Source: Paraphoma chrysanthemicola
Lineage: Eukaryota; Ascomycota; Dothideomycetes; Pleosporales; Phaeosphaeriaceae
Direction: 5' to 3'
Length of the DNA stretch: 64,000 nt
Assembly (NCBI GenBank): GCA_020744225.1
Contig: JAGMWG010000004.1
Coordinates: 2,046,001-2,110,000, forward strand
Position 1 is the first letter of the stretch. The number at the start of each line of letters is the position of its first letter. The notes beneath the pieces were generated by a model. The model worked only from the letters and a program-made list of their open reading frames with translations. It made no database searches and was not told the origin of the DNA. The position numbers and the translations under genes were made by a program. Below are positions 32,001-43,710 of the stretch, one piece after another.

Positions 32001-33420
32001 GAGCGCGACAACAAAATCTCGGCGACTCAGCTACTACAAGGACTTGAATTTCGGTGGCACCACAGACTGGGCGGTTGATCTTGGCGCCTGGTTCAATGGT
32101 CCATCGGATGGCGAGAACGGAGATGGCTCAGGCTGGGACGTCTCATCTGGAGATAATTTGCAGTGCGACTCCAGTTCCTGGCCCACAAACCTTGAAGACC
32201 TTGAGAAGAATATCAACAACATTCCGGGCCATTGCAGAGGCCAGGCACTTGTAAGAGTGCTGGTAAGTGCTCTCGACGGAGCTATTCAGTCGTACAACTC
32301 CGTGGTGAAGGACTACGATGATAAGGTAAGTGCTGTTGATGGCCGTTTTCAATCCTGTTCGTACTGACAATTGATAGTTTGGTTGGTACGCAGACTGGGT
32401 GAAAGACTCCATCGACGCTCAACTTGACGAATTCATGGCACTCTTGCGAGGGCCGGGTCTAGCGTTCATGGACTGCGAATGGCGGAGCAATTCCAACCAA
32501 GGTTCAGGCCCTTGCACAGAAGCCAATCCTACCTGGGCACCAGGTCCCAATCCCGGCCCTCGAATAGTCACGTTCAAGATGCGTGACGAAGCAGGGTTCT
32601 ATAAGGCGCTTCTCGAGAAGACGGGTATCCAGAAGGAGTGGATAACTTTCAAAGACCATGCTATCAATGATCCGTGCGTGTGCCCACAGCCTAATCTGCC
32701 GCAATGTGCGAGCTGTGGCAATGTAAGTGGAACCATCACAAGCCAACGCTATAATACTTACTGATCTTGCAATTGCAGAACTACTATATGCGCAAAAACT
32801 TCCCACGCCGTATCAACGACAAATCGAAAATCCAAGTCGACAACCCCAAGAAGATCATCGATGAAGCCATTCCCAACATGGCCGAGCTGACCGGTATTGG
32901 TATCGCTACATACTTCGAGATGCGCATGGGTGGCTTGGATGCCGACGACGCCGATATCGGCACCGCGCTCAGCATGCCCTTGTTCATGCTGCAAGATGCC
33001 AGTGAGTCGATCAAGAACATCAAGGAGATTGGAGAAGAGCAAAAGGAGACAAAGACGCGAAACCTCGTCATCATGATTCTGAGCATTGTATTTGCCGTTA
33101 TTCCCTTTGCAGGAGCGGCTGCCAGTGCGCTTGGTGGCGCGGCGAGAATAGCGCAGACGGCTTTAATTGTCGGAGAAGCCGGCAACGTCGCGCTTACGAT
33201 CGTGGAAGTTGTAAATGATCCGCTGTCTGCTCCTTTCGCCATCCTTGGTCTATTGCTTGGTGCTGGAGGAATCCGCGCAAAGGGACCTCGGACCGCTTTC
33301 AAGGACGCGGCTGATGCGAGACGTGCCTTGGATGCTAATGACGGACTCAAGCTCTTCTCCTCCGAGTTCAAGAGGAAAGACACACTGGTGCAGAATATCA
33401 TCAAGGCGTGTGTTAGGTAG
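29017..33420 (+). CDS. Large secreted LysM-CBM18-GH18 chitinase (subgroup C, killer-toxin-like)
   Basis: Eight exons: 29017-29737, 29843-30795, 30845-31216, 31272-31434, 31488-31934, 31988-32325, 32378-32722, 32779-33420; 1326 residues. Signal peptide MKVLAATTLVSSLLLPAIVLA. A 320-residue N-terminal region precedes two LysM modules (about 344-392 and 409-455) and a chitin-binding type 1 (CBM18) knot near 495-525 (ACCSGWGFCGTTTEFC). The GH18 barrel starts with VGYFQAYNG at 559; the catalytic motif GVDFDWEYPG gives acid Glu about 676, and IISFGGW and YFIYMTYDLHGQWDYG are also family motifs. After the barrel come about 420 residues not explained by GH18, with long hydrophobic Gly/Ala-rich segments near 1208-1280. 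This layout matches fungal subgroup C chitinases, likened to the chitinase subunit of yeast killer toxins and linked to mycoparasitism or wall turnover. Active-site residues are intact. Confidence 0.94.
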
Positions 33421-34472
33421 AAGGCGGTACTGGTTAGTGAGGATGAGATGAAGTCGGCAACATCTCAAATCTAATTAAGATCAATGTCAAGTCAAGTGTG
33501 AACGACTGTTTCGACGTCACGACGGACCAATGGTATGATTACGATAACGGAAGTGTGTAACAACATGATGTTAGGCGCTTGCGGTCTAAGCACCTACGGT
33601 TGCAGCTAGGTTGCAGCGAGGCAGATCGAGGCAGAGCAGCTGAAGCACTGCTACAGCGTAATGTGCCAATAGCCTTGCAGTCTCGCCTGATATAGACATG
33701 AATCTAACGAAAGCTGAGCGATGAGTCTGCCTTGCTAGTGGCCAGGCCGAGAAGAGCTGAGATGCTGGACGAGAAAACCGTAGTTGCGCGTCTCAGCCGC
33801 GACCCCTCTCCGACAAACCTTGTACTTCGCAAGCGAAACGACGAGTGGAAACACTGGCGCGTTCCACCCTGCAGGTGGTCGCGACCCCTCAAATAATGGC
33901 CACCAAACATAAAAAAACCCTGCTCTTACCGAGTACGAGGTGGCGCTCTCGAATTCGACGAGCATCAACGAATACTAGGAAGTTTCGATTCCAGATGATG
34001 CGGGACAAGGCTTCCCGGCCGTCTTGCGCGACACACTATCAAATGCGGCTTGCATGAGCTGAAGACAACATGTCAACTCATATGCAGCGCCAAATCTTCA
34101 TAGCAAGTAGGTTTTTTTCTCTTGATCTCACATCACAGCCATCTCAAAGGTTTCCATCGGGCCCACACTGCTGCAGTGAGCTGTGAAGCGAAGCACCAGG
34201 CAGCCTAGTACACGAAGATTCTACAGCCTCTCTTCTAGACGGATCACGACGCAGTGCACCACGATCGATTGAAACCATCAGTCTGAGGATCGCTCCGGCT
34301 CTCCATTCCATTCCAACATCGCTCAAGTCGAACCATTTTGTGTTATTGCACATCAAGTCACGTGCAATTATATCAACACCTGCCATTTGGATACTCCTGA
34401 ATATCTCGATATCTTGCTACCTCGCTCGCCAAGCCAGCACGAGACCATTCACTCCGAGCAGCAATCCCTGCA
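33421..34472. other. Intergenic, no gene seen
   Basis: 1.05 kb between the chitinase stop and the DUF2235 start. Open frames are short; no domains or repeats recognised. Confidence 0.55.
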
Positions 34473-36470
34473 ATGATGCTTGAACGCACAGTGGAGAATG
34501 TCCCCACCTACTTTGAGACATCGGTAGAGACAACGCCTGCTCCTGGACAAGAAACACATCCACACAAAAGAATCATAGTCTGTTGCGATGGCACTTGGAA
34601 CACAGGTGATCTCGAAGGCAAAGCCTTAACCAATGTCGCCAAGATTGCTCGATGTATCAGCGACAAGGATAACTGGAAGCCAAAGGGCCAAGATGGTACG
34701 ACGAGAGAGAGTAGAAGGACGTACATACAAATTGTTCACTATCAACCAGGAGTTGGTATGGGCACGGGGAAAGTCTCCAATACTTGGGATGCGATGACTG
34801 GTAGAGGTGAGTGGGCACCTCGTGCTCACAAAGAAAATTTTGAAAGCTGACAAACCTGCATTTAGGTCTTTCCAAGGCTATTCGCGCAGCGTACACTTTC
34901 ATTTGCCTAAATTGGTCTACGCCGAACGACCAGATAATTCTTATGGGGTTTTCCAGGGGAGCCTTCACAGTTCGATGTGTTGCACAATTCATAGAAGAAG
35001 TTGGATTGTTAATGAAAAGCGGATTACGTCACTTACCCAGACTATTCAAAATATGGAAAACCCTGAAACCTGGCCAGGACGATGATAGGAGTCGCCATTT
35101 ACGAAAAATATGTGCCGATCTTGTGGCATGGGGTGAGCTTGTAGATCCGGAGAAGGAAGACGTTCGGATTGAAGCATGTGCAGTATGGGACACGGTCAGC
35201 GCGGTTGGATTTCCCATGTTTGCGCACCTTCCGCAACTACCTCGGTTCAAATATCGCACCGTGGGCCACAAGATACCCAGAAAGGTCAAATTTGCCGTTC
35301 AAGCCCTTGCACTAGATGAGAGGAGAAGGCACTTTAAGCCCATGATCTGGTCCTCTCCAGACGATCCGAAGACGCAAACGTTGACACAGCGCTGGTTTGC
35401 GGGAAATCATAGCGATGTCGGTGGGGGCAGCAAAGACATGACTCTGGCTAATATTACACTGGCGTGGATGGTGGGCCAGCTGACCGACAAGATCGAATTC
35501 AATCGTGACAATATCTGGGCCATCACAACAACCCGGTCTTGGTCCAGACCCTCTGTTTTCGACGACCCACCCCCTACCGAAATATCCGCCCCTGGTATTA
35601 GAACCTGCAAGATTGTTGCAGTATCCCCCATCTCACCTGAGCTTCGTAAGTAGTGCAAACTCGAGCCCTCGGGAATCGGTGCTAATACCCACAGTGCGAT
35701 CTCGAGATTCCTGGGCATCGTTCTTCCAGCGGCGGCTTGGAGGTTCTCAGTCACGCAATTTACGCCAGGGCGATGTTCATTACAGCGTTCACATTCTCAA
35801 CCACTTTGGAATAGCCAAGTATAAAAACTTGAGTACTGGAAGAAAGAGCTCTAGCACCGAAGCCATTGCTCCGCTCAGATTCGAGGGAGAAATTCTCGAT
35901 AAGTGGGCACAGCATATACTATGTGCCCATGTCAACATCAAGCAAACTCGCGATACATCAGAGCAAGTTGCCCTCGACAACGACCAAACTCTGTATGAAA
36001 AACGATTGGAGGAACCGTTATTGCCTGATGCCTCATATGAATCACTGATCCCAATCGCTGCAATACTTTCGGCATTCCACAGAATTGCAATGGATTGCGA
36101 CGATCCTAAAAAGAATTCATTGAAAGACATCTTTGAGAGATTTGAAGCGCAAAGTAAGAGCACCAACACACAAAATCAACGTGCCGCAGATCGAAGTCAG
36201 AAGAACGGCACTTTCAAGTTTGAATGCATTGAGCCTACACCAACATATCCTCCGAATTCTACAGCAATACTGCCAGAACTTAAGCGCGGAGAAGATCACT
36301 CCACTCTGGTTTTGACCAGGACCTTTCCGCTCCTCATTGGACGAGCTCATGTATTGCCAAAAGAAGAGCAGAAGTCAACCGTGATAGGGCTTTTTAAGCG
36401 ACAGAACGACGAGAAGGTTCTCCCATGCAGAAATTGCGCTAGAATTTGGCCGGATAGCGGGAATGAGTAG
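34473..36470 (+). CDS. DUF2235 alpha/beta-hydrolase (T6SS Tle1-like)
   Basis: Three exons (34473-34806, 34866-35645, 35695-36470) give 629 residues. The DUF2235 signature is complete: RIIVCCDGTWNTGD, NVAKIARCI, HYQPGVGMGTG, the nucleophile elbow GFSRGAF, ACAVWDTVSAVG, FAVQALALDERRRHF and WFAGNHSDVGG. The C-terminal third is less conserved. Bacterial relatives are phospholipase effectors of type VI secretion; the many fungal copies are uncharacterised and cytosolic (no signal peptide). An ATG pair (MM) makes the start ambiguous by one codon. It lies directly upstream of a decayed NLR, and in my recollection DUF2235-type hydrolases also occur as N-terminal parts of some fungal NLRs. Confidence 0.93.
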
Positions 36471-36801
36471 ATAGTGTATCTCAACTGTATTAGGACGCTA
36501 TGACTGAGGCCTTCTCGAAACGTAAAAATGCACTTTTGAGGGCGAGAATCATATGGAGATGGCGCACCAGCCACAATGATTGCGACTTTCCAAGCCACCG
36601 CGGCTGAGTTCTGCCTGTTGGCCAATGAACACTTGCAGTGGCGCATGCACGTGAGCCTGCAGTCAGCCTAATGCACACGCCACACTTCAGCTACGTACAC
36701 AGCTACTTCAATTTCCCTAGCCCAGCCCGCGTGTATCTTCCAGCTTTCTTGAACAACTGAACTACGTGCCGATCGCGCGCGAGTCTTCGTTATTAGTCAA
36801 T
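36471..36801. other. Intergenic, no gene seen
   Basis: 331 bp between the DUF2235 stop and the NLR pseudogene start. Confidence 0.6.
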
Positions 36802-39800
36802 ATGGTCATGATTCTGTCGAAGGCCGCAAGGCTGAAGCCCGAAATTCGTCTTGGTGAAGCCATATCCCAATTCGAAGCTGATCTTTCGACGGCACAAAAA
36901 GACTGACTTCCAGCAACGAAGAGCTCGACTTCTGAAAACTGGCCCCGATATGTCAGACGTCATGCGATTGACTGCGGAGATTGATCGTAAGATTGCGCAT
37001 GGCCGACGGTGCTTAGGCCCCCGCTTCACGAGCTTCCTGAGCAGTGTTCAACAGTTTGCTGCAATTGGAGATGTCATTGTGGGCGGATCACAGAACATTG
37101 TTGCTTGCGGCGTGTGGTCCGTAGTGAGAATGTCGATTTTGGTGAGTGCTTAGTCAGAGAAATCATGGCGAGTGTGTGGCATCAAACAGCTAGGAGCTTG
37201 ACTGAGTCCCTCCCCATTCTAGGCAATTACGAAACATTCATCATACATAGAAAGCTTGTCGCTTGCGTTTATGGAACTTGGACGCTCGAGTCCACGATAC
37301 CAAGAGTTAGCTGTGTTGTATTCCCGGTCGCAAGCCCTGCAAGCGTACATAAACGAGTATTTCATTGTCGTTGTACGCTTCTGCCAGAGCATCATGCGAT
37401 TTGCACAGAAATCGGCCTTCGGCCAATTGGCATCTACCTTGAGTGATGCTACTATCACAAACACGCAATCAGAGTTGAGATCTTGGAGTCGAGATATTAA
37501 GAACGAGATGCGGCTACTCCTTGCCAAATGAGTCGAGGATGAAGCGGATCAAAACTCGCGGTTCCGCTCGTTATATACCAAACGAGCGAAGGCTATTTTA
37601 TACCAGCAGCAAATTGCTGCACGGCTGCGAATTCTCAACAGCTGTTCCACCTATGACTACGAAACCACGTGGAAGCAGTTCCGAAAAATGGGAAATACGA
37701 CTCTGTTCACTCGTGCTCCCGAGTACAGTACCTGGAAAAGGCAAGACAACTCATCTACCCTTCTTTACTTTGGAATGCTTGGTTGCGGCAAGTCTGTGAC
37801 CATGGCCAACATGGTCGATGACCTGAATCTATCGGCGGGAAGCCAATCATCATCAGTGGTTTACTTTTTCGTCCAGTATGGCTACGCCACAAGCTTGGAG
37901 GCTCGCACAATCATCGGATCAATCGCGAGACAGATACTCCATTGTGCAAATAACTTCTCTGACACCCCGGAGTCTTTACAAGAGTCTCTTAGTATCGAAA
38001 GCATGACGGCTCTCATAATCCGGTTGATCAGTCCCAAGCACGCAGTATACATAGTCATGGACGGACTTGACCTCTGCACACGCTCGGCAAAAGAAGAAGT
38101 TGTAGAATTCTTGCGGGAACTTCAGACTGGATGTTGTGTGCGTGTATGCATCTCGTCTCGCCTGGAGCCGAGTATTGAGTACGATCCAATACTTCAAGGC
38201 CTACAATTGGTCCAGATACTCCGCTCACCAGACAACCATCAAGATATGGATGATTTTATTTCAGCTGAGCTGTCGCGTTGCTTGAAAAGTCGTGCCTTGG
38301 TGCTAGGCGACCCAACGCTTGTACTGAACATTCAAGATACACTACTGGCAGGTGCCAAAGGGATGTTTCTTTGGGTTGCCCTACAGATCAACTCTATATG
38401 TTCTCTTCAGACGGACGATGAGATTCGGACTGTATTAGCACATCTACCACATGATCTTTCGGAGACCTACGCTCGCGTTGTTCAATCCCAGCACAGACAG
38501 GCTTCGAAATATCAGAGACGTATCTTCAAGTTCATCGCGGCCGCGCAGAAACCTCTAACAACGCGCGAGTTTCAAGACGCTCTAAGCGTAACACCGGGAG
38601 ATACAACATGGTCAGCAAGCAAGCTGATAAATGACGTAAACTCGGCGCTGGCAAGTTGTGGATGCCTGGTGGTTGTCGACGAGGAAGAGCTCACTGTTCG
38701 TTTTGTGCATCCTACCGTCCAGCAATACATCTTTGAACGATATACAGATGCTCTCGGCAATGGTATGACTGCTACCAATTCTCACGCAGCGATGGCGGAT
38801 GCTATCGTTACTTACCTCAGCTATGGAGTTTTTGGCACAGATGTTTCAACCTCTCGCGTACCCCAAATCAACGTCAGCGATGTACCCGCACAGATCCTCA
38901 GCTCAGCTTTATCACGTGGAGGCGTGCAGAGTATTGCGCTGAATTTGCTGAATCTGAGAAGACGTCACGACGTCGATATTGGCAAAGTTGTGGCGCATGA
39001 GGTGAGCGCGCGCCACAACCTGGAGATCACAGAATACTGGTTCCGCACCTATGCAGAACAGTATTGCGCTTATCACGTTCGCCATGCGGCACGTCCATAC
39101 AGCACACATGTGAAAAGCCTCTATCCTGCAGTCTTTGGAAAACTGTGCTTGGCAGATACCTCGAAGCACGTCACTGATAGTAGTTGTGTATCGAGAGCTA
39201 CTCTCGGTCTGGAACTTGCAACGCAACATCTTCGCCTGGCATGGAGCACTGGTTCCCCGAACGAACCCGATTTGGAGCTAGTCAGTCTAATCTTACCAAC
39301 ACTCTGTGGTCATAGGCAATTGCGGGACGTTGTAGAGGATGAGCTTGGACGAGCAATCTGCGAAGGTGATCGAGTCCTGGACAGTGTCCTTTGCGACCGA
39401 AAGGACTTCCGAATCAACTGGCCAGCTTATTTGACAGGGAAATCAAGTAAGAGGATCTGTCTTCTTGCATACAAAGGCGATGCAGATTGCCTCGACTTCG
39501 CAAGAGGTCTAGATGTATACAATACTGCGATTCACCATGTATGCAAGTCCGGCCGAACACTGCTTGAGTGCGCGATCTGGGGAGACAATTTGCTTATGGC
39601 TAGAGGACTGCTCTTCTACGACGGAGCCAAATTCGATTCAGGATCAACAGGAACGTCACTGATCTGGCAGGTGGTCGAGAAAGGATGGCTCAGCGTGGTC
39701 CGTTTGATGTTCTGCACGAATGAAGTCATGTTACGCGACGGCGAGGGCGTAGCTCTGCAACTACGATCACGCGAATTGGGCCACGATAAGATCAATAAAC

Positions 39801-39928
39801 TACTCGATGAAGTGACTGCCTACAATCTCACCAATCGGGCGTTCTCGAGTGACATCAAGGACTGGAGACTAGAGGAACAACGGCATGTTCCATTTTACGT
39901 TTCATGGTATCATCCCTGGGATAGATAG
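36802..39928 (+). pseudogene. Decayed NACHT-type NLR
   Basis: The gene starts at 36802 with SKAARLKPEIRLGEAI, a common N-terminus of fungal STAND proteins, but stops at 36904. There the tandem GACTGACT (36901-36908) shifts the frame, and homologous sequence resumes one frame over (FQQRRARLLKTGPDMSDVMRL). After a normal intron (37142-37222) the frame continues through a helical linker to an in-frame TGA at 37529, then goes on uninterrupted: CSTYDYETTWKQFRKMGNT, P-loop GMLGCGKSVTMANM, Walker B AVYIVMDGLDLC, CVRVCISSRLEP, winged-helix region FVHPTVQQYIFERY and about 400 ankyrin/WD-poor residues ending at 39928. The TGA fits a C-to-T change of a CGA Arg codon. Two lesions in an otherwise conserved frame make it a young pseudogene unless they are sequencing errors. 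A translatable frame from 37688 (746 residues) could still yield the NACHT part alone. Confidence 0.82.
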
Positions 39929-40296
39929 ACACTGCGCTGGCCCATGCCGAGACACTATTGAGATTATGAGTCAGGCGGTCATTGCATTGGGCTTCAAGTA
40001 TACCATTCAGAGTATCCGTTCGATGTCTGACCCACGAGAGTATCACTAGTGAGGAGGGCAGAAAGAAGTCAGCGGCTTTATCGATATATTTTCTAACTGA
40101 GGTTCATTAGTCCACCTTAGATCTATAAATCACAGCGTCGGCACATTATCCCCCTTGAGAAGCCATCTTGACCACCAAGTCTCAACTTCCACCATCCCCA
40201 GAGACCTCTTTCAACTACCGCAATATGCCCGCCCGCGCTAGCCAACATCAATTCTAACAATATTTCCATCAGATGAACAGTAGAGTGCAACCTCAT
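39929..40296. other. Convergent intergenic region
   Basis: 3' ends of the NLR pseudogene (+) and SET gene (-). Nothing recognised. Confidence 0.6.
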
Positions 40297-41660
40297 TCAC
40301 ATTCTCCGCCTCCAACTCCAATGCCCCCCAACATCCCCCACCATCTCCTCCCAAATCCGCAAATTCCCACTCCACCGCCCATCCTTCATCAACACCGCCT
40401 CCCTCGCCTTCTCTGCAAACTCGACCGCCCGCGCCTCATTTCCTACCGCACTATACGCCAGCGCCGCAAACCCGTACGCCACGTCCATAAAACCCTCGAG
40501 ACCCTCGTCGCGATGCAGTTGCAGGAGTTCTTCGGCGAGGGCTGGTGAGCCGAGGGATGTTGGGGACCAGTCGTTCAGGTGAGATTGCAGGGTCTGTATG
40601 CGGGCGAGGGTGGTGTCGGTTGTGGGAGACGTGCAGCGGGGACAGGTGCAGGTGAAGTGGAAGCCGGATTGGAGATGGTTTTGGCGTTGGGAGGTTGGGT
40701 CGAGTGGGGACGTATCTGATCGTGTTTAGTACGGCGGGAAAGAGGGAGGTTAGGAGGTGAATGTACATGCTATGGTGATTTCTTCGCCTTCTGCGATTGG
40801 ACGAGTGACATGCACGGTGTGTGATAACAGGTCCGTGTCAATTATATATTGGGCACTGAATGCATTGTTAGCCACTAACAACTTCAAAGTCTTGTTTGTG
40901 GGGCTTTTACTAGAACTTACTTCGGATTACACGCATGATTCAACCGACTCGTCTCCGGAAAGACAGCAAGATGATTCACCCCACCAACCTCAACCTGGAA
41001 CGTATTCGCCTTGACAATATCCTGCACCCTAACTCTTTCATCTCCAAAGACATACGTTAAGCTCAAGAAATCATTCTTGATCTTGTTGGGTAATTGCTCG
41101 ATTGCAATGCGCCACCACTTCTCGCGCTCCAACGTGCCGAGATCGCCTTCCAAGTACGCTAGGAAAGCAGGCGTGTATGAAGTCACGCGGTCTTTGAACT
41201 TAAGTGGTTTGGTGGCGAGCATGCCGATGCCTTTATTGGGGATGGAAGTTGCGCGCCATGTGTTCGTGAAAGTGTTGACATTTTGCTTAGCCAATGCGGA
41301 ACTATCCGCGAATCCCGGTAATGAGGCGAATTGAGCTGCTAGACTTGGTGTCGTGAAGACCGATATGCCGCGGCCGTTACTAAAAGCCGTGGATGTGTAC
41401 ACGCATAGCTTGTCGTTGATACTTGGAAGAATGTCTGTGCACGTTGGCGGGTATGACCACGGCGCGTGTATTTCCTCCTCTTGAAATGAATTTGCATACT
41501 GTATAGATATAGCATACTCCTTATGTTTATCGTGCGATGAAAAGATGTTCACGGTGCGCAGCACATGTTCGTGCCAGCACTGATCGTGTAGGATGACATC
41601 GGCTATGCCGGGAGGTAACAGGAGAAGCGATGACAGTAAGGATACTTTACTTAGGAACAT
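40297..41660 (-). CDS. SET-domain protein
   Basis: Three exons (41660-40921, 40855-40767, 40715-40297) give 415 residues. The SET core is visible: GRGISVFTTPS-type opening with GIGMLATKPLKFKDRV, then FPETSRLNHACNPNAQY (the NHxCxPN motif, completed across intron 1), VTRPIAEGEEITIAY and the post-SET-like FTCTCPRC. No MYND finger. SET enzymes methylate lysines using S-adenosylmethionine; proteins of this fungal group are distant from histone methyltransferases and their substrates are unknown. The N-terminus MFLSKVSLLSSLLLLPPGIADVI is signal-peptide-like, which is odd for a methyltransferase. The first ATG of the frame is used. Confidence 0.88.
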
Positions 41661-42057
41661 ATCGAGCGGTTGGGACAACGTGAAAGCTGGTGATTCTGAC
41701 CACTCCCGATTTTGCAAAACATTTTGAGGAGGGATGCCTCAGACGCCATGGCGTTCTGCAGTCCTGAGACATGCCCTGTCACAAGTCGGCCGCTAAAATT
41801 AGGTTGCCAAGATCACGCTTAGTCAGGTGTCAAATCGGTGGATCGGAAAAGACGATGATTTGGGTATTTGAATCGTACAAAGCTCACCTAAACACCGAAT
41901 AATGCTAAGAGCGCCCGTCAAAATGCTGCTCGCCGTGTTTGCCAGTGATGCATAGCATTGACACCAAGCACGTGAAGGAACCTGACTCGCAAACGTGTTA
42001 GGACACCCTGACTTGCGCGTCGAAGAGCGGCACAACAGTTCGCGACATGTTCTTCCC
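41661..42057. other. Intergenic, no gene seen
   Basis: 397 bp between the SET gene start and the KRR1 stop; presumably the SET gene promoter. Confidence 0.6.
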
Positions 42058-43142
42058 TCATTCGGCATCTCCATCGACCTCGATTTCCGCACTTCGCTTC
42101 TTTTTCTTCTTGTCCTTCTCTTCGCCTTCTTCCCGCTTCCGTTTCTTTTTCTTCTTCTCGCCATTCTCTTCCGGCGCCACATACTCTGCCATCCTCTCTC
42201 TCCTCTTCGCATCCATTTTGTCCTTCATCTTGTCTTCTCTCTCCTCTCTGGCCTTGCGCTCCTTTGCGTGCTTGCCCAGGAAGTACTCTCCACTTTCGAT
42301 CTGCAGATCGACCTTGCTCTTCTCCTGCGGTGGCGGGAACGGTGTGTAGACCTTCTTGGTCTTGTCGGTGACCTTGTGTGGTACGCGCCGCTTGCTGAGT
42401 GAGCGCTTCTTAAAGTTGGGGAGGAAGCGGTCCCAGCTCTCGTTGACCAGCTCTGGGTCCTTCGCCAGCTCCTTTTTGATCATGAGCTCCTTGATCGCGT
42501 AGATTGGATGAATGTTGTGCATGGTGTCCTCGATGATCCGCCTTACGGTCTTGAGTCCCTTGAAAGGTCCCATAACCGAGACTGTGTTTCCTTGTACCAA
42601 CAAGTATGTCTCCGTGAGCAGCTCCAGCGCCTTCAGCGTCGAGCCATTCGGACCCAGTATCCTCTGCCGCCTCTTCACGAAGCGCTCCTTGTTGCCGACC
42701 AGGTTCCGGATCTTAATGATATCCATCGCAACCTCATCGTCGAGGATCTTAACCGCTTGCGGTGCTGGGACACTTCGAGCGAGTAGCTTTATGAGATCGC
42801 GCGCGTTTAATATAGCGGCCGGATCGTAGGTCTTTTGTGTCGTCCACACGGTCATGGAACCCTCCACCAAATTGAGCTCGCAACCCACGCCATGTTTCGC
42901 AAGCGCTTGTGTGATAAACTTCCAGGACCCCTTGAGATATTGTTCGCGATATTTCGGAAAGAGTGTCGAGAAGCGCGACTCGTCTGTGAATGCGCCGGCG
43001 GTGTTGTCTTCGGGCTTGAAGGGCTCAATCTGCGCGCAGGTTAGAATAGGCTCATCATAGCGCGCGACAACAATAAACGCACCTTCCACTTGTCGATATC
43101 GTCCGTGTCCCAGGGCTTTTCCTTCTTGTGCGTGGACGGCAT
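42058..43142 (-). CDS. KRR1: KRR1 small-subunit processome component
   Basis: Two exons (43142-43083, 43029-42058) give 343 residues; yeast Krr1 is of similar size. Exon 1 is the conserved MPSTHKKEKPWDTDDIDKWK, joined to IEPFKPEDN. KH-fold region: FPKYREQYLKGSWKFITQAL, RDLIKLLARSVP, and QRILGPNGSTLKALELLT with the GxxG-like loop. The C-terminus is a long Lys/Arg/Glu-rich tail (GEKKKKKRKREEGEEK) expected to direct it to the nucleolus. It is needed for early 18S rRNA processing with Kri1/Dip2 partners. Housekeeping gene, divergent from an SDR with 568 bp between starts. Confidence 0.97.
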
Positions 43143-43710
43143 GGCTGTGTTTGGCGTTCGAAAGTCGATTTCCTGGCGAGGTCTGATTTGCGACAACTTT
43201 TTGCACATTCGTGATTCTTTAGCGCGCCAAGGCGCTAGCATCGGATTTTAGCAACACATATCCGACCTACCTACTCTGCTTAAGACGAGACCCCAGGAGC
43301 ATAGTCCGTCGCTCATAGGCCAGGATGATTTCCTCTCCGCTTGCTCGTCCGATGCGCACCAGGCGAAGGGAATACCCGTGCCCCATCACTTCAGGCGAAG
43401 CTCCGCTTGGTACGCAGGCATGGATAGAAGTTGCCATGCGGAAGTTCACTGCTCCCGCATTGGCAGGCTCCCGATACTTGTCCGTTCCGCCCACATGTCC
43501 ATCTTTATCGCCGCGACGCCATGACCCAAAGTTGCGCCCGTGTGCAATTCTCGTGCAGCTTTTTAAGCTCGTGTAGAGTATAGATATGTGCTCTTGCCTC
43601 GAGTCCTATTCGGTACAATCGCACCTCTTGGGCCTCGAACCACGCCTACGCTCGCAAACATAGCGTCAATTGCATCAAAACATACTGCAATACCTTCTCC
43701 AGCTTTCGAT
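43143..43710. other. Divergent promoter, KRR1 / SDR
   Basis: 568 bp between start codons. The SDR frame is open upstream of its ATG but without another ATG start. Confidence 0.6.

Noticed and set aside
36850..36914. Intron instead of a frameshift at the start of the NLR pseudogene
   Set aside because: GTGAAG ... CTGACTTCCAG looks like an intron, but the phase does not match the downstream conserved frame and it would remove conserved residues.
37529..37531. RIP as cause of the stop codon in the NLR
   Set aside because: The inferred change is CGA to TGA (C followed by G), not the CpA context typical of repeat-induced point mutation; ordinary CpG-type transition is simpler.
41995..42402. Plus-strand Phe/Leu/Ser-rich frames opposite KRR1
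   Set aside because: Antisense of the Lys/Glu-rich KRR1 tail.
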